DNA of 64,000 nt from positions 193,619 to 257,618 of the forward strand of contig JADMKE010000005.1 in assembly GCA_018780035.1 (NCBI GenBank), given 5' to 3'. Source of the DNA: Candidatus Sericytochromatia bacterium (GTDB lineage Bacteria; Cyanobacteriota; Sericytochromatia; UBA7694). The first letter of the stretch is position 1, and every line of letters begins with the position of its first letter. A program made the translations under genes and the position numbers. The notes below the pieces were generated by a model. The model made no database searches, was not told the DNA's origin, and was given only the letters and a program-made list of their open reading frames with translations. Shown here one piece after another: positions 1 to 8,315 of this stretch.

Positions 1-330
1 ATGCCCGCAATCGACAGTTACCTGGATGGTCCCACGGCCTTGGTTTTTGGATTTAACGATCCGGTAACCCCAGTCAAGACCCTCTTGGACTTTTTCAAGG
101 AAAAGAAAAAAGAACTTGAAATTCGCGGTGGTATTGTAGAAGGCAAGGCAGTTTCTGCCAAAGATCTGCACCAAATCGCAACCCTGCCCAGTCGTGAAGA
201 GATGGTGGCCAAATTGTTGGGCTCCATGCAATCTCCCGCTCAGGGCGTCGTCATCACCCTTTCTGGGGTGGCCCGGAATCTGGTCTATGCACTGGAAGCC
301 GTTCGCAAACAAAAAGAAGAAAACAGTTAA
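1..330 (+). CDS. rplJ: 50S ribosomal protein L10, C-terminal part (5' end outside window)
   Basis: This is the C-terminal part of ribosomal protein L10, which anchors the L7/L12 stalk to the large ribosomal subunit. The 'GPTALVFGFNDPVTPVK' stretch near residue 9 is typical of the middle of L10, followed by the 'KELEIRGGIVEGK' strand and a C-terminal helix that in the family carries the L12-binding sites. Full-length L10 is usually about 165-175 residues and only 109 are visible, so the Met at position 1 is probably internal. rplL follows after 18 bases, the usual rplJ-rplL operon in which L10 classically represses its own translation. Confidence 0.9.
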   Translation: MPAIDSYLDGPTALVFGFNDPVTPVKTLLDFFKEKKKELEIRGGIVEGKAVSAKDLHQIATLPSREEMVAKLLGSMQSPAQGVVITLSGVARNLVYALEAVRKQKEENS

Positions 331-348
331 TCGAGAAGGAGCATTACA

Positions 349-726
349 ATGGCTACTCTGACCAAAGAAGATATCGTTGAAGCCGTCGGCAGCATGAGCT
401 TGCTGGAAGTCGCTGATCTGGTGAAAATGTTTGAAGATAAATTCGGTGTTTCTGCTGCTGCCCCCGTGGCCGTAGCCGCTGCCGGCCCTGCTGCCGCTGC
501 TGCTGAAGAAGAAAAAACCGATTTCGACGTCATCCTGGCTGACGCTGGCGCCAATAAAATCAAGGTACTGAAAGTCGTTCGCGAACTGACTGGCCTTGGT
601 TTGAAAGAAGCCAAAGAGCTGGTTGACACCCTGCCCAAGCCCGTTAAAGAAGGCGCAAGCAAAGAAGAAGCTGAAGCCATCAAAGCCCAGCTCGAAGCTG
701 AAGGCGGCAAAGTCGAAATCAAATAA
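349..726 (+). CDS. rplL: 50S ribosomal protein L7/L12
   Basis: This 125-residue protein is the multi-copy stalk protein L7/L12, which recruits translation GTPases. The N-terminal dimerisation domain (about 1-35) is followed by an Ala-rich flexible hinge (about 37-52) and the C-terminal domain with the family signature '[20 protein letters not shown]' and '[12 protein letters not shown]'. A GAAGGAGC ribosome-binding site lies 9 bases before the ATG. The gene follows rplJ and is followed after 14 bases by tatD, not by rpoB. Length and sequence are normal for the family. Confidence 0.97.
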   Translation: MATLTKEDIVEAVGSMSLLEVADLVKMFEDKFGVSAAAPVAVAAAGPAAAAAEEEKTDFDVILADAGANKIKVLKVVRELTGLGLKEAKELVDTLPKPVKEGASKEEAEAIKAQLEAEGGKVEIK

Positions 727-740
727 GCCTGTCCTCGGAC

Positions 741-1529
741 ATGCATTTGATCGACACCCATACCCACCTCAATCTCGACGACTACAAAGACGATCGACCT
801 GAGGTCATACAAAGGGCTCTCGATGAGGGACTGATCCGGATGTTACTTCCGGGCGTCACTCTCGAGAGCTGTCTTTCTGCTTTGGAATTAGCGCAGCGCT
901 ATCCGGGTTTGCTCTATTGTGGTTTGGGAATTCATCCCCAAGACGCGCATACCTGGAATTCCGACACGGAAGCGCAGTTATTGGAATGGTCAGCCTCCGC
1001 AAATGTGGTTGCCATTGGTGAAACGGGCCTGGATTATTATTGGGACAGCTCACCGCCTGAGGTACAACACCACAGTCTGCGCAAACAGATCCAACTGGCC
1101 CACCAATTGGATCTGCCTCTGATCTTACATGTCCGCGACAAACCAGACAGCCGCAAAGCCTATGAAGATCTGCTCACCATTCTCAAAGAGGAAGACGCCC
1201 AAGAAGTGGGGGGTGTGATGCATTGTTTTTCAGGGGATTTGGCTTTTGCCCAGGCAGCCATTGCTATGAATTTTTTTCTGGCCTTTGGGGGCGTTTTGAC
1301 CTTCCGCAGCGCGCAAAACCTGCAGGCCATTGCCAAAGAAATCGACACGGCCCATCTTTTGCTCGAAACAGACAGTCCCTGGCTGGCGCCGGTTCCGCAC
1401 CGTGGCAAACGCAACGAACCGGCTTATTTGCCCCAGGTACTGCAGCAATTGGCCCAACTCAAAGCGGCGGAGCCCGAAGATATCGCCCAAATCACCACCG
1501 AAAATGCCCGCCTGCTCTTTCGCTTTTAA
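741..1529 (+). CDS. TatD family metal-dependent hydrolase (DNase)
   Basis: A TatD/YcfH-type TIM-barrel hydrolase of 262 residues, the family's normal size. Metal-binding and family motifs are all visible: 'DTHTH' at 5-9, 'GETGLDYY' at about 93-100, 'HVRD' in the centre, 'HCFSG' at about 161 and 'LETDSPWLAP' at about 208-217. Members are cytosolic 3'-5' exonucleases acting on DNA, with a role in DNA repair in some species; the exact substrate here is unknown. The start codon lies 14 bases after rplL with no strong ribosome-binding site, so translation may be coupled to rplL. A short spaced inverted repeat follows the gene but has no T-run. Confidence 0.92.
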   Translation: MHLIDTHTHLNLDDYKDDRPEVIQRALDEGLIRMLLPGVTLESCLSALELAQRYPGLLYCGLGIHPQDAHTWNSDTEAQLLEWSASANVVAIGETGLDYYWDSSPPEVQHHSLRKQIQLAHQLDLPLILHVRDKPDSRKAYEDLLTILKEEDAQEVGGVMHCFSGDLAFAQAAIAMNFFLAFGGVLTFRSAQNLQAIAKEIDTAHLLLETDSPWLAPVPHRGKRNEPAYLPQVLQQLAQLKAAEPEDIAQITTENARLLFRF

Positions 1530-1692
1530 AAACAGATCCGCGTTGTCCAAGTCTGCCTGATCTGTTCATCTACTCGATTTCATGCTAGTTTGTTACAGTA
1601 CAACACGGTAAAAAAATGACACACTCATCGTATTCACACTCCTCCTTGCGAGCCCGTCTAAAAGCTGATACAGAAAGGCTGGAACAGGCTCT

Positions 1693-2706
1693 ATGAAATA
1701 TTTTAGGGCCTCATTTTTCGTCACCCTGATCGGTCTGATCTGTGCCTTTCTCTGGGGCGGTGGCGTCGGTGTTCTGATTTCCGCTATTTTAAGTGTGATG
1801 GAAGTCAGCCTCTCGTTTGACAATGCCGTCGTCAATGCATCGGTCCTCAAAACCATGGACGATAAATGGCGAAGGCGCTTTTTAATTTGGGGCATGTTGA
1901 TCGCCGTTTTTGGCATGCGTTTGATTTTTCCGGTGCTGATTGTGGCGATCGCAACCGGCCACGGTCTGGTGGATGTCACAATGATGGCGCTGAACAGCCC
2001 CCAAGAATACGCCCATCAACTTGAAAAGTCCCATATTTCAATCGCAGCCTTCGGCGGTATGTTTCTCTTATTGGTTTTTCTTTCGTTCGTCTTGGACGAC
2101 AATAAAGAAGTTCACTGGATTCATGCCTTAGAATCGGGGTTGTCCAAAGTGGGTAAACTCGAGTCGATTGAAGTGGTGGTGGCCATTATCGTTTTGATGG
2201 TGGCCCAAGGTTTTGTTCCCGGACACGAGCGCGTAACCGTGATGCTCTCGGGCCTGTTTGGGGTGGTGCTCTTCGTTTTGGTTGGCAGTTTTGCCACCCT
2301 GTTTGAATCCCAAGGCCTGGAAAATATGATTGGCAATACCGCCAAAAATGCAGGCGCCATGAGTTTTATTTATCTGGAAATTCTGGATGCGTCCTTTTCA
2401 CTGGACGGGGTGGTCGGCGCTTTTGCAATTACCTCTGATGTGGTAATCATTATGATCGGTTTGGCCATCGGCGCTATGTTTGTGCGATCTTTGACGATTT
2501 TTCTGGTTGAAAAAGAAACCCTCGATCAGTATATCTACCTCGAACATGGGGCCCATTATGCGATTGGCGCTTTGGCGGTGATTATGCTCGCCAGCATCGT
2601 CATCCATATTTCTGAATTGATTACTGGCTTTGTTGGTTTGGCGTTTATTGTGCTCTCGCTGATCTCTTCAGTGCTCAGCAAGCGCAAGGAACAGGTAAGC
2701 GTTTAA
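1693..2706 (+). CDS. DUF475 / TerC-like integral membrane protein
   Basis: A 337-residue polytopic membrane protein of the DUF475 group, related to TerC/YkoY. Nine or so hydrophobic segments are visible. The family motif 'SFDNAVVNA' lies at 41-49, and a second acidic membrane motif 'FSLDGVVGAFAIT' near 235-247 mirrors it, as expected for an internally duplicated TerC-like fold. TerC relatives are implicated in tellurite resistance and in Mn/Ca homeostasis; the transported ion of DUF475 is not established. It stands alone with its own terminator, without ter genes nearby, so a stress-operon role is not supported by context. Confidence 0.82.
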   Translation: MKYFRASFFVTLIGLICAFLWGGGVGVLISAILSVMEVSLSFDNAVVNASVLKTMDDKWRRRFLIWGMLIAVFGMRLIFPVLIVAIATGHGLVDVTMMALNSPQEYAHQLEKSHISIAAFGGMFLLLVFLSFVLDDNKEVHWIHALESGLSKVGKLESIEVVVAIIVLMVAQGFVPGHERVTVMLSGLFGVVLFVLVGSFATLFESQGLENMIGNTAKNAGAMSFIYLEILDASFSLDGVVGAFAITSDVVIIMIGLAIGAMFVRSLTIFLVEKETLDQYIYLEHGAHYAIGALAVIMLASIVIHISELITGFVGLAFIVLSLISSVLSKRKEQVSV

Positions 2707-2712
2707 GGATGC

Positions 2713-2743
2713 AGGCCCATCTCAAATAGAGACGGGCCTTTTT
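2713..2743 (+). terminator. Rho-independent terminator after the DUF475 gene
   Basis: An 11-bp stem (aggcccatctc with gagacgggcct, one A-C mismatch) closes on a 5-base loop and is followed directly by a run of T. It starts 7 bases after the stop codon at 2706. Confidence 0.88.
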
Positions 2744-2814
2744 GATTTAAACCTAAATTAGTCTCTGTTGGATTGAGTCTGAATGTTTAAAGTCTGAATG
2801 TAAGGGATGACGGT

Positions 2815-4062
2815 ATGGAAAAATTAATCAGTTTTGTTGGGCTGTTTGTGATGCTTGGGATTGCATTTTTATTTTGTAAACCCGAGCACCGCAAACATAT
2901 CAACCTGCGGGTGGTCATTGCAGGCACCCTGATGCAGATCATTTTTGCCCTTTTGATTCTCAAAACCCCTGTCAAAATGGTCTTTTCTTGGGCCAATGAC
3001 GCCATCGGTACTTTGCTCAATTTCACCCTTGAAGGCTCCAAATTTATCTTTGGCACTCTCGTGGACATGGAAAAATTTGGCATGATTTTTGCATTTGGCG
3101 TTTTGCCAACGATCATCTTCTTTTCCTCTTTGATGACTGTTTTGTATTACCTCGGTGTGATGCAGGCCGTGATCAACGTAATCGCCAAACTCATGTCCAA
3201 GACCATGAAAACCAGCGGCGCAGAAACCCTCTCGGCAGCCGCCAATATTTTTGTCGGCCAAACCGAGGCGCCGTTGGTGATCAAACCCTTTGTCGAAAAA
3301 ATGACCCAATCCGAACTGATGGCCGTCATGGTTGGCGGCATGGCCACGGTCGCTGGTGGCGTAATGGCCGCGTATGTCGGCATGTTGCGGGGTAATTTTC
3401 CTGAAATTGCCGGCCATTTGATGGCCGCCAGCGTGATGTCGGCCCCCGCCGCCTTGGTCATGGCCAAAATCATGGTGCCCGAAACCGAAGTGCCCGAAAC
3501 CGCCGGTGCCGAGGCCAAACTTGAAGTGGAAAGCATCGACGCCAACGTGATCGATGCCGCTGCCCGTGGGGCGGGTGAAGGCCTGCAATTGGCCCTGAAC
3601 GTGGCCGCCATGCTGTTGGCTTTTATAGCCCTGATCGCCATGGTCAATTTTGGCGTCAAAACCCTGGGTGGCTGGGTCGGCTTACCGTTTCTCTCGCTCG
3701 AAGTGATCTTTGGCTGGCTGTTTGCGCCCCTGGCATTTATCATGGGGGTGCCCTGGCAAGATGCGGGAACCATTGGCACCCTGCTGGGCCAAAAGACGAT
3801 CGTCAACGAATTTGTGGCTTATGCCAATCTCTCTGAAATTATCAAACCCGGTGGGGTAGATATCAGCGAGCGCTCAAAAGTGATCATTACCTACGCTCTC
3901 TGTGGCTTCTCCAATCTGAGTTCAATCGCCATTCAGGTCGGTGGCATTGGCGGGATTGCCCCCAGCCGCCGAGGAGATCTGGCTCGCCTGGGCATTCGGG
4001 CTGTGATTGCAGGCTCATTGGCCTGTTTTATGACCGCCACAATTGCTGGCATGTTGGTTTAA
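2815..4062 (+). CDS. nupC: Concentrative nucleoside transporter, NupC/CNT family
   Basis: A 415-residue inner-membrane nucleoside symporter of the CNT family. The three Pfam-style parts can be followed: N-terminal helices (about 1-75), a gate-like central part, and the C-terminal core. The conserved 'FVGQTEAPLVIKPF' motif at about 145-158, which binds nucleoside in characterised members, is intact, as are 'GGMATVAGGVMAAYVGML' and the late 'CGFSNLSSIAIQVGGIGG' motif. CNTs import nucleosides with Na+ or H+. An AAGGGATGA ribosome-binding site precedes the ATG. A terminator hairpin lies just downstream, but inside the start of the next gene. Confidence 0.93.
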   Translation: MEKLISFVGLFVMLGIAFLFCKPEHRKHINLRVVIAGTLMQIIFALLILKTPVKMVFSWANDAIGTLLNFTLEGSKFIFGTLVDMEKFGMIFAFGVLPTIIFFSSLMTVLYYLGVMQAVINVIAKLMSKTMKTSGAETLSAAANIFVGQTEAPLVIKPFVEKMTQSELMAVMVGGMATVAGGVMAAYVGMLRGNFPEIAGHLMAASVMSAPAALVMAKIMVPETEVPETAGAEAKLEVESIDANVIDAAARGAGEGLQLALNVAAMLLAFIALIAMVNFGVKTLGGWVGLPFLSLEVIFGWLFAPLAFIMGVPWQDAGTIGTLLGQKTIVNEFVAYANLSEIIKPGGVDISERSKVIITYALCGFSNLSSIAIQVGGIGGIAPSRRGDLARLGIRAVIAGSLACFMTATIAGMLV

Positions 4063-4071
4063 AGCGCTTAA

Positions 4072-4920
4072 ATGCATGCAGAATTAAAGGGTCTCGGGGA
4101 TATCTCCGAGACCCTTTTCTTGCCTTTTTATGCCCGTGTGATCGAAAGCCGCAGCCAGAGACCCATTCTCAAAGACCCGGCAGCAGAGGCACTGGCTGAT
4201 GCATTTTTGCCCCTGTTTTACCATTCTGAGCGGCCACTTTACAGGCATTTTTCACGCGGAAAAATGAACCCCCTGATGGTCAAAGCTCTGGTTTTGCGCA
4301 CCCGTTATTTTGACCAACTGACCCGGCACTACCTGCAACGCTTTCCCCAGGGCCAGGTGGTGAGCCTGGGCGTAGGGCTAGATACCCGCTTTTCGCGCTG
4401 CGACAATGGCCAAGCCACTTGGGTCGAATTGGATTTGCCGCCAGTGATGGCCTTGCGGGCCCAATTATTTGAATCGGCGCCCCGCACGACCCGTCTGACC
4501 CAGTCTGTGCTGGAGCACCTCTGGTTTGAAGCTCTGCCACCTTGCTCTGTGCCCCGGTTGTTTTTGGCCGAAGGGCTGTTTATGTATTTGCCCGAAACAG
4601 AGCTGTTTGAACTCTTAAACGCCATGCAAACCGCTTTTACAGAGAGTGAATTGGTCTGTGAAATGGCTTCGCACTATTTTGTCAAAAACTGGGGTTGGGT
4701 GATTCGCAATATATTACAAAACCATTTTCACATGCGCGATCAGGCTGCTTTCCACTCAGGCCTGGGCTCAGCCCAGGAATTGGAAAAGCGCGTGGCAGGC
4801 TTAAAGGTTTTGGATGAATGGAGTTATTTGGACGAAAAACAGGAGCTCAAAATGCTGAGTTGGTTGCGGCTGATCCCTTTGATACGGCGTTTTATGTGGA
4901 GTTTACACAGCCGCTTTTAA
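4072..4920 (+). CDS. Class I SAM-dependent methyltransferase, LCM (leucine carboxyl methyltransferase-like) family
   Basis: A 282-residue methyltransferase of the LCM/PPM1-like family, which includes O-methyltransferases tied to polyketide-type pathways. The N-terminal 'SETLFLPFYARVIESRSQ' and 'KDPAAEALAD' regions, the SAM-binding glycine motif 'VVSLGVGLDTRFSR' (about 97-110), the acidic 'VELDLPPVMALR', and 'FLAEGLFMYLPE' (about 164-175) all match the family. The substrate cannot be inferred. The start at 4072 lies 9 bases after the nupC stop. Codons 5-16 coincide with a perfect terminator-like hairpin, and since the encoded 'GDISET' residues fit the family N-terminus, the hairpin really is inside coding sequence. 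A later TTG at 4120 is an alternative start. Confidence 0.85.
   Translation: MHAELKGLGDISETLFLPFYARVIESRSQRPILKDPAAEALADAFLPLFYHSERPLYRHFSRGKMNPLMVKALVLRTRYFDQLTRHYLQRFPQGQVVSLGVGLDTRFSRCDNGQATWVELDLPPVMALRAQLFESAPRTTRLTQSVLEHLWFEALPPCSVPRLFLAEGLFMYLPETELFELLNAMQTAFTESELVCEMASHYFVKNWGWVIRNILQNHFHMRDQAAFHSGLGSAQELEKRVAGLKVLDEWSYLDEKQELKMLSWLRLIPLIRRFMWSLHSRF
4086..4118 (+). terminator. Terminator-like hairpin embedded in the 5' coding region of the methyltransferase
   Basis: A perfect 12-bp stem, aaagggtctcgg paired with ccgagacccttt (4086-4097 and 4106-4117), is followed by T residues. It sits 24 bases after the nupC stop codon, exactly where a nupC terminator would be expected, but overlaps codons 5-16 of the next gene. 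It is probably the nupC terminator or an attenuator controlling read-through. Confidence 0.75.
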
Positions 4921-4993
4921 GCCCAGATAGCCAGGGCAAACAGAGTGGATAAAGGAGATTCCCGAGCGCGAGAATGGATTTAGAAGCAGCGCT

Positions 4994-5722
4994 TCAGGGA
5001 GCTTCGACACCCATCTCAGACAATTTGTCGAGGGCCTCTTGGGCCAGGGCACGCACATCCACAGGCTGATCTGCCTGTTTGGAAATTTTTTCCAAAACAG
5101 GAATTGAGTTGGGATCTTTGTAATCTGCAATCGTGCTGCAGAGGGTCATTTTGACCATGGTATCGTCTTCGGTTTTGAGCAATTTAACCAGGTATTTGGA
5201 GACTTTTTTGTCACCGATTTTCCAGAGGGCTTCCACGGCGGCTTCGCGAATGAAGGGGCTGGGACTGCGCAACAATTGCAAAATGGCAGGAATCAGGTCG
5301 CGGGAATTGGCCCGCATATCTCCAAGAGCACGAATAATGGCGATCTGGGCATCGGTGCGGCCTCTATTAACCAAAAGCGCCTGCAAGAGCCGCTTAGCAC
5401 TGGATTTTTGGTTGATTCTGGCGATTGCGCTGGCCGAGGTCATACGCACCTGGGTGCTGAGATCTTTGACCAAAGAGGTGTGTAATTGTTCAAGCGCACT
5501 GGGATCTGCAATCATCCCCAGTTCAGTTGCCGCACGGGCACGCACATACTGGTTGCGCTCCGTAGTCAAGACCAGCAAGAGCCTTTTCACTTCAGCTTTC
5601 TCAGCAGCCGAAATCTGGGGTGCTGCCTGCACTGGGGCCTGAAGCATAACTCCAGGCATTCCCAGAAAAGCCAGACAGACACCCCCAGAAATCAAATGCT
5701 TGCCAAGTGATGTATAGGTCAT
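4994..5722 (-). CDS. Exported HEAT-repeat protein
   Basis: A 242-residue protein with an N-terminal signal peptide (hydrophobic about 10-33, cleavage likely after 'VQA') followed by five or six HEAT-like helical repeats. The recurring pattern is visible in 'YVRARAATELGMIAD', 'QVRMTSASAIARI', 'DAQIAIIRALGDMRA', 'FIREAAVEALWKIGD' and 'MVKMTLCSTIADY'. HEAT repeats form superhelical scaffolds for protein binding. The predicted location is periplasmic or extracytoplasmic. Neighbours (the MerR-fused citrate synthase upstream on the same strand, a methyltransferase converging) give no functional clue. No catalytic motif is present. Confidence 0.85.
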   Translation of the reverse strand: MTYTSLGKHLISGGVCLAFLGMPGVMLQAPVQAAPQISAAEKAEVKRLLLVLTTERNQYVRARAATELGMIADPSALEQLHTSLVKDLSTQVRMTSASAIARINQKSSAKRLLQALLVNRGRTDAQIAIIRALGDMRANSRDLIPAILQLLRSPSPFIREAAVEALWKIGDKKVSKYLVKLLKTEDDTMVKMTLCSTIADYKDPNSIPVLEKISKQADQPVDVRALAQEALDKLSEMGVEAP

Positions 5723-5757
5723 GCACCCATTGTACTGGATTCCCGCCAGAGGTGCAA

Positions 5758-7002
5758 TCAGAGCTGCAATTGTTCTTGGGGAGCGGGGCCTGTATATCGG
5801 GCCCGAGGCCGAATCAAACGCTTGAGCGCATATTCCTCTTGCAAATGGGCCAGCCAGCCCCCTGCCCGTCCCAAAGCAAAAATCGCCGGGGCACAGGGCA
5901 AAGGCAAACCCAACAAACGGCAGAGCGCCACCAAGGCAAAGTCGAGGCTGGGATGTTCGCCACTCAATGCCAGCGCAGATTCAGCCACAGAACTGAGCAA
6001 ATCGCCCTGGGCAGAGGGGGTTAAATCCGCTTGGAGAGAGGTTTGCAGTGCAAACCAGCGGGGATCCCCCTCGGGGTAGAGGGGGTGCCCAAAGCCATAA
6101 ATCGGCTCCCCCCGTTGCAAGCGGTTTTTGAGGGCCAAAGCCGGTGAATCTGCCCGCTCACATTCCTGCAAAAGGGCTTCGACCCGCGCCCAAGCCCCGC
6201 CGTGGCGCGCCCCACTAAAACAGGCCAACCCCGCCACCAAAGCCTGTACCGGATGGCTGCCCGCCGAAGCCGCACAGCGCACACCAAAACTCGAGATATT
6301 TAATTCGTGTTCAGCACAGAGAATCAGGGCTTGGTTGATGAGTGGGGCTGCGGCAGTTGAGTCGGGCAACCAGCTTTCAGCCAAAGTCTGCGCCAGCCCA
6401 GCAGGGCCAGGATAAGCACCACAGAGGATCTGGGTCATCAGGGCCAGAATCTGTGTGCCCGTTCTCACGGTCCCCTCTGGGCGCAGATCCCAACAGCGGG
6501 GCTCTGCCCCTGCCAGAACCAAAAGCCCAGCTTGCATCGCCAAAAGGGGATCCGCCAAGGGCTCAAACAGAGGAGCTGCGCCACGCTTAAGCGCCGACAA
6601 ACCCGCCAAGCTCTCAAGTGCCCCGGCCCAATCGGGAGGCGGACTTTGCCAGAGCAAGGCCAAAACAGATTCAAAGGTCTGGCTTTGGCTCAATTCACAG
6701 GCATTTTGACCGCGATAATAAAATTGCCCCGCTTGAATCAAACAGATCTCCGAATCCAAGAGCGGGGCCCCCCAATCCAATGAGCGCGACACCACCTGTT
6801 CGGGGGATTTTCTCAGTTCTCTGCGCCCGATCAGGGTTTCGACATCTTCAGCGTTATAACGTTTGCTGCGGGAATGTGGCAGGTCTTCAGAGGGTACAGA
6901 ACGTATCAGGCCCCGGCTGACATAGGCATAAAGCGTGGCAGGGGCAATCCCCAAACGGGCACAGACCTCTTGCGAGGAGAGATAGCTTTGCGAAACGCCC
7001 AT
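5758..7002 (-). CDS. Citrate synthase-family protein with N-terminal MerR-like DNA-binding domain
   Basis: A 414-residue fusion. Residues about 7-62 form a MerR/excisionase-type helix-turn-helix ('SQEVCARLGIAPATLYAYV' followed by 'SKRYNAEDVETLIGRREL'), and the rest is a citrate synthase-like domain. Family catalytic positions are kept: His in 'EHELNISS' (about 229), His in 'GARHGGA' (about 265) and Asp in 'SLDFALVAL' (about 351), with the acetyl-CoA/oxaloacetate motif 'GFGHPLYPEGDPR'. Such HTH-citrate synthases are known in several phyla, but their job, as enzyme, regulator or both, is mostly untested. It is divergent from a second citrate synthase across a palindrome-rich spacer, which suggests that it binds there. 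The ATG at 7002 is the only start that keeps the HTH. Confidence 0.85.
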   Translation of the reverse strand: MGVSQSYLSSQEVCARLGIAPATLYAYVSRGLIRSVPSEDLPHSRSKRYNAEDVETLIGRRELRKSPEQVVSRSLDWGAPLLDSEICLIQAGQFYYRGQNACELSQSQTFESVLALLWQSPPPDWAGALESLAGLSALKRGAAPLFEPLADPLLAMQAGLLVLAGAEPRCWDLRPEGTVRTGTQILALMTQILCGAYPGPAGLAQTLAESWLPDSTAAAPLINQALILCAEHELNISSFGVRCAASAGSHPVQALVAGLACFSGARHGGAWARVEALLQECERADSPALALKNRLQRGEPIYGFGHPLYPEGDPRWFALQTSLQADLTPSAQGDLLSSVAESALALSGEHPSLDFALVALCRLLGLPLPCAPAIFALGRAGGWLAHLQEEYALKRLIRPRARYTGPAPQEQLQL

Positions 7003-7013
7003 TTAAACACCCA

Positions 7014-7073
7014 CTTATTATATTGATTTAATAATCAAGATTGACTATATACAATCAATATATCAATAATAAG
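7014..7073. promoter_or_regulatory. Palindromic AT-rich operator/promoter region between divergent citrate synthase genes
   Basis: Within the 146-base divergent spacer (7003-7148) lies a cluster of ATTGAT/ATCAAT elements. TTGATT-taat-AATCAA forms a perfect 6-4-6 palindrome at 7023-7038; ATTGA and TCAAT flank a 10-base gap at 7040-7059; and the block is bracketed by near mirror-image ends, CTTATTAtATTGAT (7014-7027) and ATaTCAATAATAAG (7060-7073). This fits binding sites for a dimeric MerR-like or HTH protein controlling both genes. The binding protein is inferred, not shown. Confidence 0.6.
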
Positions 7074-7148
7074 CTCAGCACTCAAGTGGCGCTTTCGTCA
7101 CTTTCAGGCAGTGTCCAAATCATCTCCTCAGAAAAGGAAGACAAACAA

Positions 7149-8249
7149 ATGAAGACCGCAATTGCCCCCTCTCCCACCGGCCTTGAGCAAGTGGTGGCCT
7201 GTGAAACCCGATTGAGCCATGTCGATGGTGAAAAAGGCCAGCTCTGGCTGCGCGGCTTGTCCCTGGAACAGGCTGTAAACCGTTTGGATTGGCAGGGCCT
7301 GATTGGCCTGCTCTGGCAAGATCTCTGCCCCATACCAACCCAGGCCGAATTCGGCCTGGGCCGCGCTCAGGCCTTTGAGCAACTCGCCCCCTTTTGGCCC
7401 CATCTGCAAAATTTAAAGGCCTTCGAAGCCCTGCGCGCGGGGCTGGATCTCTTACCGGGTGAGCCCCAAGCCTGCGACTTACTCTCGGCCTCCCAGGTGC
7501 TACTGGCCGGCTGGCTGCGGCTGCAGAGTGGCCAAAGCCCACTTCGCCCGACACCTGAAAATGAAGCCGTGACAGATTTTGGCCGGATGATCACCGGAAA
7601 AACACCCGATTCAAGTTGGGTTCAAGCATTAACCTGCTATTGGATCAGCGTCAGTGACCACGGCTTGAATGCCTCCACCTTTGCTGCCCGCGTGATTGCC
7701 TCGACCCGCTCGGATCTGCGTTCGGCAGTCTTGGGAGCCCTGGGCGCCTTAAAAGGCCCTTTGCATGGCGGGGCTCCCGGCCCCGTGTTGGACATGCTCG
7801 ACGCGATTGGCAGCCCAGAACGGGCCCGCCCTTGGCTGGAAGCCGAATTGGCAGCTGGGCAAAGGCTGATGGGCTTTGGCCACCGCATTTACCGGGTGCG
7901 CGATCCCCGCGCTGATGTGCTGCGCCAGGCCTTGCAAGCTTGGCAAAACAACCCTACCAACCACAACAACACACGCTTGGCCCTGGCCCGCAGTGTCGAA
8001 AGCGTGGCGCTGGAAATTCTGGCTGCACACAAACCCGAACGCAAACTTGAGACCAATGTCGAGTTTTATACCGCCCTTTTACTCGAATCGCTCGGCTTTG
8101 AGCGGGAGGTCTTTACCCCCCTCTTTGCCCTGGGACGCTTGGTTGGCTGGGCTGCCCATGTAAGTGAACAGAATTTGTATGGGCGTTTGATCCGCCCCCA
8201 ATCACGTTATATTGGCCCGCCTGCTGAGGACGCTGGGCAAGGAGTTTGA
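7149..8249 (+). CDS. Citrate synthase / methylcitrate synthase
   Basis: A 366-residue stand-alone citrate synthase-type enzyme, which condenses oxaloacetate with an acyl-CoA. 'SDHGLNASTF' (catalytic His 171), 'KGPLHGGAP' (His 206), 'GFGHRIYRVRDPRA' and the C-terminal 'RLIRPQSRYIGP' are typical. The third catalytic position, usually Asp, appears as Glu 305 in 'NVEFYTALLLESLG'; whether that is normal for this subfamily I cannot check. The reading frame is open from 7041, but homology begins at the ATG at 7149, which follows an AAAGGAAG ribosome-binding site; the earlier Met would start inside the operator. It is divergent from and paired with the HTH-fused citrate synthase. Confidence 0.87.
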   Translation: MKTAIAPSPTGLEQVVACETRLSHVDGEKGQLWLRGLSLEQAVNRLDWQGLIGLLWQDLCPIPTQAEFGLGRAQAFEQLAPFWPHLQNLKAFEALRAGLDLLPGEPQACDLLSASQVLLAGWLRLQSGQSPLRPTPENEAVTDFGRMITGKTPDSSWVQALTCYWISVSDHGLNASTFAARVIASTRSDLRSAVLGALGALKGPLHGGAPGPVLDMLDAIGSPERARPWLEAELAAGQRLMGFGHRIYRVRDPRADVLRQALQAWQNNPTNHNNTRLALARSVESVALEILAAHKPERKLETNVEFYTALLLESLGFEREVFTPLFALGRLVGWAAHVSEQNLYGRLIRPQSRYIGPPAEDAGQGV

Positions 8250-8315
8250 TCCCGCAGTAAACTGGTTGAACCCAATGCGATTTTAGCTTTTTAAATTTTA
8301 GGAGAACCATGAATC

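Noticed and set aside
1531..1566. Inverted repeat AACAGATC/GATCTGTT after tatD
   Set aside because: The arms are only 8 bp, the loop is 20 bases and no T-run follows, so it is not convincing as a terminator.
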